Shown piece after piece: positions 1 through 8,474 of a stretch of 64,000 nucleotides of DNA. The first letter of the stretch is position 1, and each line of letters starts with the position of its first letter. The notes under the pieces were generated by a model. It saw only the letters and a list, made by a program, of their open reading frames with translations, did not search any database and had not been told where the DNA came from. This stretch comes from JAEVLT01 sp964484065. GTDB lineage: Bacteria > Bacillota > Bacilli > Bacillales > Cytobacillaceae. Made by a program: the position numbers and the translations under genes. The stretch lies in the NCBI GenBank assembly GCA_964484065.1, contig CAZAEW010000009.1, forward strand, positions 1 through 64,000. Direction: 5' to 3'.

Positions 1-68
1 TACTGTCATTTCGGCACGTATTTTAAGAAAAGCACCTCAAAACGGAACCCTTTGCACTATTTGCAGCT

Positions 69-1502
69 TCATTTGTTTGCAGGATTAAGTTTTAAATAAT
101 GTAATACGTTTTGCACTGCTGCTTCGCCTTGGTCGATGCAATCCGGAACGCCAATCCCTTTATAAGAAGAACCGGCTAAAAAGACACCGGGCAATTCCTG
201 TGCCACGTGTTTGTTGATTGTTTCAAGCCGTTCTTTATGACCGACAATATACTGTGGCATCGCATTGTTCCAGCGCGAAATGACACTAAATTCCGGATCC
301 ATGGTAATATCCATAGTTTTCTTTAAGTCATCAAGAACGATTTGAATGATTCGATCATCCGAAAGGTCAACGATCGTTTCATCTCCGGCGCGGCCAACAT
401 AACAGCGAAGCAAGACTTTCCCTTCCGGGGCGGAATGCTTCCACTTTTTATGTGTCCACGTACAGGCCGTAATCGTGTAATCGCTGTTTCTCGAGACAAC
501 AAAACCGGTTCCGTTAATATCTTTCTTTATCGCTTCTTTTGGAAAAGCAAGCGCGACTGTTGCAACAGACGTAGACGGAACGTTTTTAAAAGGATCAAAA
601 AATGAATACTGTTTGAAAATCAACTGAGTAATTTTATGGGGAGTTGCGGCAATAATACTGTCCGCCATAAAGGTTTCCCCGTTATTTAAATAAATTTCGT
701 ATTGATTATCTACTTTATATACCTTGCTGACACGATGCCCTTTTAATACCGACTTGGGCTCTAAATGTGCCTCAATGGCTTCGGCAAAGGATTGAAGACC
801 GGATTTGAATGTCAAAAATGCCCCTTTTCCTGTCTTCTCCCCTGACTCCTGCGATTTTTTAGGCTGGGAAGCAGCATTTTTCTTCATTCCTAAAATTAAG
901 CTGCGGTATTTTTGTTCCACTTCATAAAATTGCGGATAGGTTGACATCAAGCTCAATTGATCAATATCTCCGGCATAAATCCCTGACAATAACGGCTCAA
1001 TCAAATTTTCAACTACCTCATCGCCCAATCTTCTTCGGAAAAAGTCTCCCAAAGATTGGTCTTTGCCACTTTCAGAACGTGGTAAAAATATGTCGCCCGC
1101 TGCTCTCAGCTTTCCGGCAACCGAGAATAAACCGGTTGTAATAAATGGGCCTACTTCTGTCGGAATCCCCATAATGGATCCGCCCGGCATCGAGTATAAT
1201 TTCTCATTTACAAGCACAAATGATTTTCCCACAGAGTTATGAACCAGCTGATGGTCCATTCCTACTTCTTTTGCAAGCCGTATGATACTGGTTTTTCGCG
1301 CTAAAAATGAATCAGGCCCTCTTTCAATCGTAAAGCCGTCTCTTACGACCGTCTGCATCTTTCCCCCCAGACGGTGTGAAGCTTCAATCAGCTTTACTTC
1401 AATGGGAAGATTGTGTTCCCTAGCTATTTTTTGAAGATAAAAAGCTGATGTTAAACCAGTTATCCCGCCCCCAATGATGGCAACCTTATGCTTTTCTTCC
1501 AT
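69..1502 (-). CDS. hemY: HemY/CgoX, coproporphyrinogen III oxidase (protoporphyrinogen oxidase family)
   Basis: FAD-dependent enzyme that oxidises coproporphyrinogen III to coproporphyrin III in the Gram-positive haem pathway. The 477-residue protein opens with the dinucleotide-binding motif VAIIGGGITGL, and its C-terminal part has the FAD-contacting stretch GIGVPDCIDQGE. I place the start at the ATG at 1500-1502 because GAGGTGA lies 8 nt upstream; the longer reading frame reaches back into hemH but has no ribosome binding site. It follows hemH by 32 nt and closes the hemE-hemH-hemY series, which probably forms one operon. The length fits the family. The order and orientation match B. subtilis. 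Confidence 0.95.
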   Translation of the reverse strand: MEEKHKVAIIGGGITGLTSAFYLQKIAREHNLPIEVKLIEASHRLGGKMQTVVRDGFTIERGPDSFLARKTSIIRLAKEVGMDHQLVHNSVGKSFVLVNEKLYSMPGGSIMGIPTEVGPFITTGLFSVAGKLRAAGDIFLPRSESGKDQSLGDFFRRRLGDEVVENLIEPLLSGIYAGDIDQLSLMSTYPQFYEVEQKYRSLILGMKKNAASQPKKSQESGEKTGKGAFLTFKSGLQSFAEAIEAHLEPKSVLKGHRVSKVYKVDNQYEIYLNNGETFMADSIIAATPHKITQLIFKQYSFFDPFKNVPSTSVATVALAFPKEAIKKDINGTGFVVSRNSDYTITACTWTHKKWKHSAPEGKVLLRCYVGRAGDETIVDLSDDRIIQIVLDDLKKTMDITMDPEFSVISRWNNAMPQYIVGHKERLETINKHVAQELPGVFLAGSSYKGIGVPDCIDQGEAAVQNVLHYLKLNPANK

Positions 1503-1534
1503 CACGGAAGTCACCTCTTTTCCTATCCTTCCTC

Positions 1535-2476
1535 CTAGGCAGGATTTTTTGCTAAAGTTTTCAATACGACAGCAGACATACTGTCGATAAATTCTTCTTT
1601 TGCGTTTGGCATTTCGGCACGGTAATAATTTGCCCCTACTTCGTCTGTAACTGCTTTGCATTCGATATCATTATCATAAAGGACCTCAAGATGGTCGCAG
1701 ACAAAACCGACAGGAGCATAAACGAATGCTTTATATTGATGTTCTTTATATAGTTCTCTTGTTAAATCTTGAACATCCGGTCCAATCCACGGCTCCGGAG
1801 TATTCCCGGCGCTTTGCCAGCCGACCGTATAGTTTTTCACCCCAGCCCTTTGCGCAATCAAGTCTGCCGTTTCCTGAAGCTGACCCGGGTATGGGTCTCC
1901 AAACTGGATAATTCTTTCCGGGAGGCTGTGTGCGGAAACGATCAGTACAGAATTTTCCACTTCTTCCGGTGACATTTGAGCGTATATATCCATGATCTTT
2001 TTTCCCCAATAATCGATGAACTTAGGTTCGTCATACCAGCTTTCAACAGAAGTGATTTGCGGACCGCCGATTTTTGCTGCTTCATCCTTGGCGCGTTCAT
2101 TATAGGATTTGACGCTGAAGCTGGAAAAATGTGGGGCAAGTACAATGCTGACGGCCTCTTTAATGCCGTCCTCATTCATCTGTTTCACTGCATCCTCAAT
2201 AAATGGTTCAATATGTTTTAATCCTAAGTACAGCTTAAACTCCATTTCATCCTGTATTTGATTTAACCGTTTTTCAAGCTTTTCGGCCTGCTCCGCTGTG
2301 ATTTTAGCAAGCGGCGAAATTCCTCCAATTGCTTCATAGCGGTTGCGCAATTCCTCAATCATTTCGGCCGACGGCTTTCGCCCGCGCCGTATATGTGTGT
2401 AATATCGTTCAAGATCCTCTAATTTATAAGGGGTCCCATATGCCATAACAAGCAGACCCATTTTCTTTTTTGCCAT
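1535..2476 (-). CDS. hemH: HemH/CpfC, coproporphyrin (proto)ferrochelatase
   Basis: Inserts Fe2+ into coproporphyrin III (Gram-positive branch). The protein has 313 residues, close to the 310 of B. subtilis. Residues known from the Bacillus enzyme are in register: Tyr13 (in MAYGTPY), His183 (in SAHSLPERI) and Glu264 (in DHLEVLYD). The start is the ATG at 2474-2476 with AGGGTGAT just upstream; a longer in-frame extension into the hemE-hemH gap is unsupported. It lies between hemE (185 nt upstream) and hemY (32 nt downstream). A G-rich/C-rich imperfect hairpin sits in the hemE-hemH gap near 2552-2580 and may modulate read-through; that is only inference. Confidence 0.95.
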   Translation of the reverse strand: MAKKKMGLLVMAYGTPYKLEDLERYYTHIRRGRKPSAEMIEELRNRYEAIGGISPLAKITAEQAEKLEKRLNQIQDEMEFKLYLGLKHIEPFIEDAVKQMNEDGIKEAVSIVLAPHFSSFSVKSYNERAKDEAAKIGGPQITSVESWYDEPKFIDYWGKKIMDIYAQMSPEEVENSVLIVSAHSLPERIIQFGDPYPGQLQETADLIAQRAGVKNYTVGWQSAGNTPEPWIGPDVQDLTRELYKEHQYKAFVYAPVGFVCDHLEVLYDNDIECKAVTDEVGANYYRAEMPNAKEEFIDSMSAVVLKTLAKNPA

Positions 2477-2661
2477 TTTATCACCCTTTTTTGAAATCCC
2501 CGCAGGTTCTCCCCGTATTCTTATTAGCACAAAAAAACAACTATAGGAAAGAGGGGAGCTTAATACTAATCCCCCCCTGACTGTACATCTATCTATATTG
2601 TGCCAAAAAACACCGTTAGTTACCAACTTTTGCACTATTCAAATGCAAAAATCGACTAACT

Positions 2662-3699
2662 TCATTTTAATTTCGAATATTCATGAATAAAGGTTGTTAA
2701 TCTCTTTAATACATTCGGATCAACCTGTGGGAAAACACCATGGCCAAGATTAAAGATATAGCCGTTTTGCGCCATGCCCTGATCGAGGATCGCTTTTGCT
2801 TTCTCTTCTATCACTTCCCATGGTGCTAAAAGAATGGCAGGATCAAGGTTGCCCTGGAGAGTTTTATTGATTCCCAGTTCCCTAGCCTGGCTGATTGGCA
2901 GACGCCAATCTAAACCAACAACATCAAGCGGAAGATCGTTCCATTCTAATGCCAAATGGCTTGCCCCAACTCCGAACATAATAAGAGGTGCGTTTTCTTC
3001 TTTAAGTGCAGAAAAAATCTTATTCATCACAGGCTTAATAAAATAGCGGTAATCTTCAACATTTAAAGCCCCTACCCATGAGTCAAAAATCTGGATGGCT
3101 TTAGCTCCCGCATTCAGCTGGGCTTTTACATATGTAATGATCATTTCGCCAAGCTTGTCCATTAAGGCAAACCATGCTTTTGGATCCGCATACATAAACG
3201 CTTTTGTTTTATTGTAATTTCGGGATGGACCTCCCTCGATCATATAACTGGCAAGTGTAAAAGGTGCTCCTGAAAAGCCGATTAACGGTACAGATAATTG
3301 TTCTTCTGTTAAAAGCTTGATCGTTTCAAGAACGTATGGAACATCTTCTTCAGGATTGATTTCTCCAAGCTTCTCAACATCCGCTAATGATTTGATTGGA
3401 TTGGCGATTACCGGTCCAACCCCTCCCTTGATTTCCACATCAACACCAATGGCAGGAAGCGGAGTCATAATATCTTTATAAAGAATCGCCGCATCTACAT
3501 TGTAATTTTCAACAGGAAGTCTTGTCACATAGGCACAAAGCTCGGGCTGATGTGTAATTTCAAATAATGAATATTTTTCTTTGATTTTCCGGTACTCCGG
3601 CTGAGAGCGTCCCGCCTGGCGCATATACCAAACCGGTACATAATCTGTTTTTTCTCCTCTTGCTGCTTTTAAAAACGTATCGTTAATCGGTTTTGCCAT
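2662..3699 (-). CDS. hemE: HemE, uroporphyrinogen decarboxylase
   Basis: Decarboxylates the four acetate side chains of uroporphyrinogen III to give coproporphyrinogen III. The 345-residue protein carries the UroD N-terminal signature PVWYMRQAGRSQPEYR and the C-terminal FNLGHGVFPQVDP segment. AAAGGTGG precedes the ATG at 3697-3699. It is the first gene of the hem series here and is divergent from hmoB. Its upstream region holds a palindrome overlapping a plausible promoter (see 3729-3757). In B. subtilis pbpF sits between hmoB (yhgC) and hemE; here it does not. Confidence 0.96.
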   Translation of the reverse strand: MAKPINDTFLKAARGEKTDYVPVWYMRQAGRSQPEYRKIKEKYSLFEITHQPELCAYVTRLPVENYNVDAAILYKDIMTPLPAIGVDVEIKGGVGPVIANPIKSLADVEKLGEINPEEDVPYVLETIKLLTEEQLSVPLIGFSGAPFTLASYMIEGGPSRNYNKTKAFMYADPKAWFALMDKLGEMIITYVKAQLNAGAKAIQIFDSWVGALNVEDYRYFIKPVMNKIFSALKEENAPLIMFGVGASHLALEWNDLPLDVVGLDWRLPISQARELGINKTLQGNLDPAILLAPWEVIEEKAKAILDQGMAQNGYIFNLGHGVFPQVDPNVLKRLTTFIHEYSKLK

Positions 3700-3728
3700 T
3701 AATAATATCCACCTTTCAAGACATGTCT

Positions 3729-3757
3729 GTTATATATTGTAATATATATGATTACAA
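3729..3757 (-). promoter_or_regulatory. Candidate hemE promoter overlapped by a 7-7-7 palindrome
   Basis: On the minus strand TTGTAA (3752-3757) and TATAAC (3729-3734) are separated by 17 bp, a plausible sigma-A promoter about 30 nt before hemE. The region 3737-3757 is a perfect inverted repeat, TTGTAAT and ATTACAA around a 7-nt centre, covering the -35 box and spacer. This geometry suggests a repressor operator. The half-site resembles, but does not match, Fur/PerR boxes. The binding protein is not identifiable. Confidence 0.45.
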
Positions 3758-3915
3758 AGTAAAACTGGGGTAATTCCTAAAGATAATCCTTCAGCGTTTT
3801 TTAAAATAACATTGCCTAAAACGCATACAGATGTCTTCACTATATAGTTTTAATAAATTCATGTATAGAATCCATTTTGAACTGTCAAAAAAAAGTCGTT
3901 TTTAAGTTTACAAAT

Positions 3916-3944
3916 TTGTTTAAATTAAAAGATACGATTATGCT
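3916..3944 (+). promoter_or_regulatory. Candidate sigma-A promoter of hmoB
   Basis: TTGTTT (3916-3921) and TATGCT (3939-3944) are spaced by exactly 17 bp and lie about 50 nt before the hmoB start. Match to consensus is moderate. No Fur box is evident. Confidence 0.45.
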
Positions 3945-3992
3945 TAAGGAAGAAATAATGTCATTAATCAAATGATAGGAGGGGTCGGAATC

Positions 3993-4496
3993 ATGCATGT
4001 CTACATAACAACGGGAACATATGAGTATTTAAAAGGGATTGCCAAAGAACATCCTCAAGAAAAAATGCTGTTAATGGAAAATGAAAACGGGGCGTTACTT
4101 TTGCATGAAACAGAGGGGGAAACGGTTTTTAAGGAACCGCGAAACTATGAAGTCCTCGATCTTGCAGGGGATTTTCGGGAAAAAGGCTTTATTGTCATGA
4201 ACAACATTCCTGTTACGGATGAAGGACGGCCCATCTTTGAATATCGTTTTAAGAACCGCTCCAAGCAAATTGAAAATCAGCCGGGGTTTACGGCGATTCG
4301 AGTTCTGCGTCCGCTGTCCTCCAATACTTATATTGTTTTAACTGTATGGAAAAATGAGGAAGCTTTTAAAAGCTGGAAAAGCTCGGAATCGTTTAAAGGA
4401 GCGCACAGCCAAAGGGGTGCGGAAAGCGGAATGGAGCCACAGACAAAAATCTTTGCCAGCTCTTCCTATACGACCATCTACACCATTTCAGAATAG
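3993..4496 (+). CDS. hmoB: HmoB-like haem-degrading monooxygenase (YhgC; antibiotic-biosynthesis-monooxygenase fold)
   Basis: Cytoplasmic haem-degrading monooxygenase that opens the porphyrin and releases iron. The 167-residue protein is nearly the size of B. subtilis HmoB, and its C-terminal half (about 65-160) is the ABM domain. Asn70 and His138, the positions discussed as haem-contacting in the B. subtilis protein, are both present. The start is the ATG at 3993, preceded by AGGAGGGG at the right distance. The gene is divergent from hemE, so haem synthesis and degradation are adjacent. Older annotations call this family TRAP (target of RNAIII-activating protein). Confidence 0.9.
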   Translation: MHVYITTGTYEYLKGIAKEHPQEKMLLMENENGALLLHETEGETVFKEPRNYEVLDLAGDFREKGFIVMNNIPVTDEGRPIFEYRFKNRSKQIENQPGFTAIRVLRPLSSNTYIVLTVWKNEEAFKSWKSSESFKGAHSQRGAESGMEPQTKIFASSSYTTIYTISE

Positions 4497-4499
4497 ACA

Positions 4500-4530
4500 A
4501 AAAGGCTGAAGGAGGATCCTTCAGCCTTTT
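4500..4530. terminator. Bidirectional terminator between hmoB and hit
   Basis: Stem GGCTGAAGGA / TCCTTCAGCC (4504-4513, 4517-4526) is flanked by an A-run and a T-run, so it works for both converging genes. It overlaps the hit stop codon. Confidence 0.9.
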
Positions 4531-4951
4531 ATTCCAAATGTTTGCTGATATTTGCCGCCATATCGTGCAAGGTTTGCGGAGTATAGTCGCTTGAATTATT
4601 TTTCCAAACAGCGCCAAAACCATCCCCTTTGCCGTAGCGGGGGATTAAGTGCAAATGAAAGTGAAATACAGACTGCCCTGCTTGTTCTCCATTATTGTTG
4701 ACAGCATTCAGGCCAATCGGATTGTACTCGGCTTTCAGGGCACCCGCAATCGTCGGAACAGCTTCAAACAGATTCCTTGCTATTTCCGGTGTCAGCTCAA
4801 ATATATTTTCTTTATGTACCTTCGGAATCACCAGCGTATGCCCTTTTGTTACTTGGCTTATATCCAGGAAGGCCAAGACATGTTCATTTTCAAAAACCTT
4901 TGCGGCCGGGATTTCTCCGTTTATGATTTTACAAAAAATGCAATCGCTCAT
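4529..4951 (-). CDS. hit: Hit, HIT-family nucleotide-binding hydrolase
   Basis: HINT/HIT-type purine nucleotide phosphoramidase, probably cytosolic. The 140-residue protein has the N-terminal zinc-type motif SDCIFCKI and the histidine triad HFHLHLIPR with His97, His99 and His101. I chose the ATG at 4949-4951 (AAAGG upstream); a TTG three codons earlier is too close to the ribosome binding site. As in B. subtilis it is next to, and divergent from, the ecs genes, but serC is absent here. The physiological substrate is not known from sequence. Confidence 0.93.
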   Translation of the reverse strand: MSDCIFCKIINGEIPAAKVFENEHVLAFLDISQVTKGHTLVIPKVHKENIFELTPEIARNLFEAVPTIAGALKAEYNPIGLNAVNNNGEQAGQSVFHFHLHLIPRYGKGDGFGAVWKNNSSDYTPQTLHDMAANISKHLE

Positions 4952-5105
4952 TCTGCACAACCTTTCCCATTCGTTTTTTGTATTTTACCATATTATGCCG
5001 AGTCAAGACAGCATCAGGAGAAAAAGCAAAAAGAAAGACAGGATTCGCATGGAATCCCGCCTTCTGAAGGGGAATTGCTTCAGTTTTTTCGTTCATTAGG
5101 CACTT

Positions 5106-5401
5106 TCTTTGATAAACACCTCATTTAACATGTAGTGTTATCTAAAGAATGATCTGTGTTCAAGCTTACCATCCCCTGTCTTCTTCATAATGTTTTACAA
5201 CTTATAAAGCGAAGAACGATGGTCTTTGATAAACACCTCATTTTCTGATGAAATGAAACCGTTTATTTTTCAATAAACCGGTTTGGTGCTATCAGAACAA
5301 CAAATGGTTAAGTGGCACTAGGTGCAAAACAACCATCCCCTTATATGAAACGTTAGAAGCTAATCAATGGAAAAGAACTTGTCTGCTGTAGACACCTCAT
5401 T
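5106..5401. repeat. Degenerate direct repeats in the hit-ecsA gap
   Basis: The 615-nt gap 4952-5566 has no convincing gene. A 21-bp stretch built on GATAAACACCTCATTT occurs exactly twice (5106-5126 and 5223-5243), and a partial copy (ACACCTCATT) recurs at 5392-5401. A second short word, ACCATCCCCT, occurs at 5168 and 5331. On the minus strand the core reads like a ribosome binding site followed by short peptides, so this could be a decayed multi-copy small gene. I could not identify it. The rest of the gap is AT-rich; ecsA promoter elements probably lie within 5460-5550. Confidence 0.5.
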
Positions 5402-5566
5402 CCAATTTTCGATGATTTTCATCATCGCTTTGTTGTTCCCCTTCGAATATTATGATGTCCGTTTTGCAAAAGAATATACAAATGAATTACGTTTATTTTG
5501 AATTTCTTTTTAACATGGTGTTCATTTGATAAAATGAAATAATAAAGCTTGAAAGGGACGTTGCAC

Positions 5567-6307
5567 ATGCCTTTATTATCAATAGAGAATTTAGTCGGGG
5601 GCTATACAAGAAATCCCGTTCTTAAAGATGTTTCCTTTGAAATCAAGAAAAACGAATTAGTCGGCTTAATCGGCTTAAACGGAGCCGGAAAAAGCACAAC
5701 AATCAAACATATTATTGGTCTTATGGAGCCGCATCGCGGAGAAATCAAGATTAACGGACTTTCCTTTCATAACGAAAAAGAAGCCTATCGAAGATTGTTT
5801 ACCTATATTCCGGAAACTCCAATGTTATATGATGAACTCACATTGGAGGAACACTTAAAGCTGACAGCTATGGCTTACGGTTTAAACCAAGAAACTTATC
5901 AGAAACGAGTCATCCCGCTGCTGAATGAATTTCGGATGGAAAACCGCCTCAAATGGTTTCCTGCCCACTTTTCAAAAGGCATGAAGCAAAAAGTGATGAT
6001 CATGTGTGCATTTTTGATCCAGCCGGCCCTTTATATCGTAGATGAACCTTTTGTAGGACTCGACCCGCTTGGAATTCAGTCGCTGCTTGATTTAATGAAG
6101 AAAATGAAAAAAAATGGAGCAGGCATCTTGATGTCGACGCATATACTGGCTACTGCTGAAAAATATTGCGACCGTTTTATCATTCTTCATGAAGGGAAAG
6201 TCCGCGCGAAAGGAACGCTTAATGAATTGAGGGAGCAATTCGGCATGCCGGATGCTTCACTGGATGATTTATATATTCAGCTGACAAAGGAAGAACATTA
6301 TGTTTAA
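5567..6307 (+). CDS. ecsA: EcsA, ATP-binding subunit of the Ecs ABC transporter
   Basis: ATPase of the EcsAB exporter, which in B. subtilis affects intramembrane proteolysis by RasP, protein secretion, competence and sporulation. The protein has 246 residues: Walker A GLNGAGKST (36-44), a signature motif weakened to FSKGMKQ (135-141), Walker B LYIVDE (155-160) and the switch His192. The start is the ATG at 5567 with AAAGGG upstream; an in-frame TTG 18 nt earlier is less likely. ecsB overlaps its 3' end by 8 nt. Confidence 0.95.
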   Translation: MPLLSIENLVGGYTRNPVLKDVSFEIKKNELVGLIGLNGAGKSTTIKHIIGLMEPHRGEIKINGLSFHNEKEAYRRLFTYIPETPMLYDELTLEEHLKLTAMAYGLNQETYQKRVIPLLNEFRMENRLKWFPAHFSKGMKQKVMIMCAFLIQPALYIVDEPFVGLDPLGIQSLLDLMKKMKKNGAGILMSTHILATAEKYCDRFIILHEGKVRAKGTLNELREQFGMPDASLDDLYIQLTKEEHYV

Positions 6308-7520
6308 TGACAAAAATCTTTGGAAAGACCGCTCCGGCCGGCGAGTGAGAGATTTAGGAAAATATCTTCGTTATATTTTTAACGGCCATTTAATGATCGT
6401 TTTATTATTTTTACTTGGTTCTGCCGGCTATTATTATCAAAACTGGATTAAAGATCTGCCCGCCCATTTTCCAGCTGAAATCGTCATGGCAGTATTTTTA
6501 GGATTCTTTCTTACGCACAGCCCAGTTTATAATTTTTTGATCGAAGCGGATCAAGTGTTTTTACTTCCGCTTGAAATGAGAATGAAGGCCTATTTTTTCC
6601 GTTCAGGAATCATTAGTCTCATTTTTCAGGGATATATATTATTGCTTGTCTTAGCTGTATTCATGCCCATGTACGCTCATGTCAATAAAAGCGGATTTCA
6701 TCTTTTCCTTCCTTTTCTCTTTTTATTAATAGGCTTGAAAGCTTGGAATTTAGCGTGCAGCTGGCGGATTCAATATTTTGTTCAGCCTTCTGTTTACCAG
6801 GGAGACTGGATTGTCCGTTATTTTATCAATACAGCCTTTATGTTTTTATTGTTTAAGCAGGCACATCCGATCATTTTAATTGTGCTTGCAGCTGTAATGC
6901 TTTTCTATTACAGCTCATTTTATCGTCAGACAAAAGCAAAAGGCCTGAAGTGGGACTTATTAATCAGCCATGAAGAAAGAAGGATGAACTCCTTTTATCG
7001 GCTTGCCAACCTTTTTACAGATGTTCCGCACCTGAAGGATACGGTTAAACGGAGAAAATATCTTGATTTTCTATTAGGGAGAATTCCTTTTTCCCAGCAA
7101 AAAACATACCACTATTTATATACAAGGACGTTTTTGCGGACCGGTGATTATCTTGGACTTTTTACAAGGCTGACTGTCATAGGCGGGGCTGCTGTTTATT
7201 TTCTTTCTTTTGGGATTGGCATGGTCGTACTTGCTATTTTATTTTTATATTTAACAGCCTTTCAGCTTCTCCCTCTCTATCAGCATCATCAAAACAAATT
7301 TTGGATTGATTTATATCCAATCGGAGAAAACGATAAAACAAAAGCATTTCAATCCGTATTAATGACCATACTAATGGTCCAAACAACCGTGTTTGCCGTT
7401 ATCATCCTATTGAAGCAGGAATGGACAAGCTCTTTCATCGAACTGCTGGCAGGTTCTGTGTTCAGCTATTTCTTTGTATATATTTACAGTAACAGGCGCT
7501 TTAGAACTGAAAAACTTTAA
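6300..7520 (+). CDS. ecsB: EcsB, membrane subunit of the Ecs ABC transporter
   Basis: Integral membrane partner of EcsA. The 406-residue protein has several hydrophobic segments (about 28-45, 55-75, 105-125, 175-205, 295-330, 350-395 by eye) separated by basic loops. The start overlaps the end of ecsA by 8 nt, so the two are translationally coupled. Length matches B. subtilis EcsB. The transported substrate is unknown. Confidence 0.94.
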   Translation: MFNDKNLWKDRSGRRVRDLGKYLRYIFNGHLMIVLLFLLGSAGYYYQNWIKDLPAHFPAEIVMAVFLGFFLTHSPVYNFLIEADQVFLLPLEMRMKAYFFRSGIISLIFQGYILLLVLAVFMPMYAHVNKSGFHLFLPFLFLLIGLKAWNLACSWRIQYFVQPSVYQGDWIVRYFINTAFMFLLFKQAHPIILIVLAAVMLFYYSSFYRQTKAKGLKWDLLISHEERRMNSFYRLANLFTDVPHLKDTVKRRKYLDFLLGRIPFSQQKTYHYLYTRTFLRTGDYLGLFTRLTVIGGAAVYFLSFGIGMVVLAILFLYLTAFQLLPLYQHHQNKFWIDLYPIGENDKTKAFQSVLMTILMVQTTVFAVIILLKQEWTSSFIELLAGSVFSYFFVYIYSNRRFRTEKL

Positions 7521-7554
7521 GGGATAAAATGGAGTTAGGAAGGAGGCCGAAACA

Positions 7555-8280
7555 TTGAATGATTATGATCTAAAGACATTTGAAGAGGTTCTTGTTTGGA
7601 GACAGAGAATCACAAAACGCTCGAGTCTGATGGCACGCGCATCGAAGAAAGCTCAGACAAAAATCAATAAATGGATTCCTGAAAAGGCTCATCAAGCGAT
7701 TACCGAGGGCATTAAGTCAATGGTAAAGGTAACCTTGCTGGGCTCGCAAATGACAACAGGCAAAAATAAAGAGGCCGCGCTGACTTTAGCAGAGAAAGAT
7801 GATTTAGCCAGAAAAAAAATCGCCCTCTATCAAAAAACGGCTGTAGTGGAAGGAGCGGGAACCGGCGCCGGAGGAATTCTTCTCGGTCTGGCAGATTTCC
7901 CATTATTACTGTCAATAAAAATGAAATTTCTGTTTGAGATTGCCTCCATTTATGGTTTTGATACGAGTGAGTATACCGAAAGACTGTTTCTTTTACATGT
8001 ATTTCAGCTTGCTTTTTCAAGCGATAGCACCAGGAGAGAAACATTAAATACGATTGAAAATTGGGAGATCAAGAAAAAAACGCTTGCTGATATGAATTGG
8101 CAGCAATTTCAACAGGAGTACAGAGATTATATTGACTTGGCGAAATTGCTTCAGCTCCTGCCCGGTGTAGGTGCGATTGCCGGTGCCTTTGCCAATCACA
8201 GTCTTCTTAAACAATTGGGAGAAACGGCGATGAATGCATACCGTTTACGTTTGCTTACGATAGAATCAGCAAATAAATAG
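7555..8280 (+). CDS. ecsC: EcsC family protein
   Basis: Third gene of the ecs cluster, 241 residues, belonging to the EcsC family of unknown biochemical role. It has a Gly/Ala-rich hydrophobic region (GAGTGAGGILLGLADFPLLL, about 101-120) and a second Gly/Ala-rich stretch near the end (GVGAIAGAFANHS). The start is TTG at 7555 with GGAGG 8 nt upstream; no ATG is in register nearby. It follows ecsB by 34 nt and is likely co-transcribed. In B. subtilis ecsC is dispensable for Ecs phenotypes. Confidence 0.92.
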   Translation: MNDYDLKTFEEVLVWRQRITKRSSLMARASKKAQTKINKWIPEKAHQAITEGIKSMVKVTLLGSQMTTGKNKEAALTLAEKDDLARKKIALYQKTAVVEGAGTGAGGILLGLADFPLLLSIKMKFLFEIASIYGFDTSEYTERLFLLHVFQLAFSSDSTRRETLNTIENWEIKKKTLADMNWQQFQQEYRDYIDLAKLLQLLPGVGAIAGAFANHSLLKQLGETAMNAYRLRLLTIESANK

Positions 8281-8364
8281 CATCATGAGAAGCACTTAGA
8301 CAGCGAGCCATTTTATTACTAAAAAATCAGAAAGTTTTTTCTTTATCCTTTAAAAATACTATGT

Positions 8365-8474
8365 TATAATACTATCAAGTTTTTCGCTGCAGGCATTTGA
8401 GAGCACTGCAGGAGGAACCAAATAGCGAAGAAAAGCTGAGGAGAGATGAGAAATGAATACAAAGAATCTAGTAG
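8365..8474 (+). promoter_or_regulatory. trpP promoter -10 and structured leader with TRAP-like GAG/TAG triplets
   Basis: TATAAT at 8365-8370 places transcription near 8377. The roughly 75-nt leader can close a stem (TTTTCGCT near 8381-8388 with AGCGAA near 8424) around a CTGCAG inverted pair. Just before the ATG, GAG triplets lie at 8438, 8443 and 8448 with exact 2-nt spacers, and TAG triplets follow at 8469 and 8472 in the coding region. This resembles the MtrB (TRAP) site over the B. subtilis trpP ribosome binding site, which represses translation when tryptophan is abundant. TRAP binding is inferred; the mtrB gene is not in the window. Confidence 0.55.

Noticed and set aside
4649..5128. 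Plus-strand frames opposite hit and into the gap
   Set aside because: They are antisense to the hit coding region and have no ribosome binding site or family resemblance.
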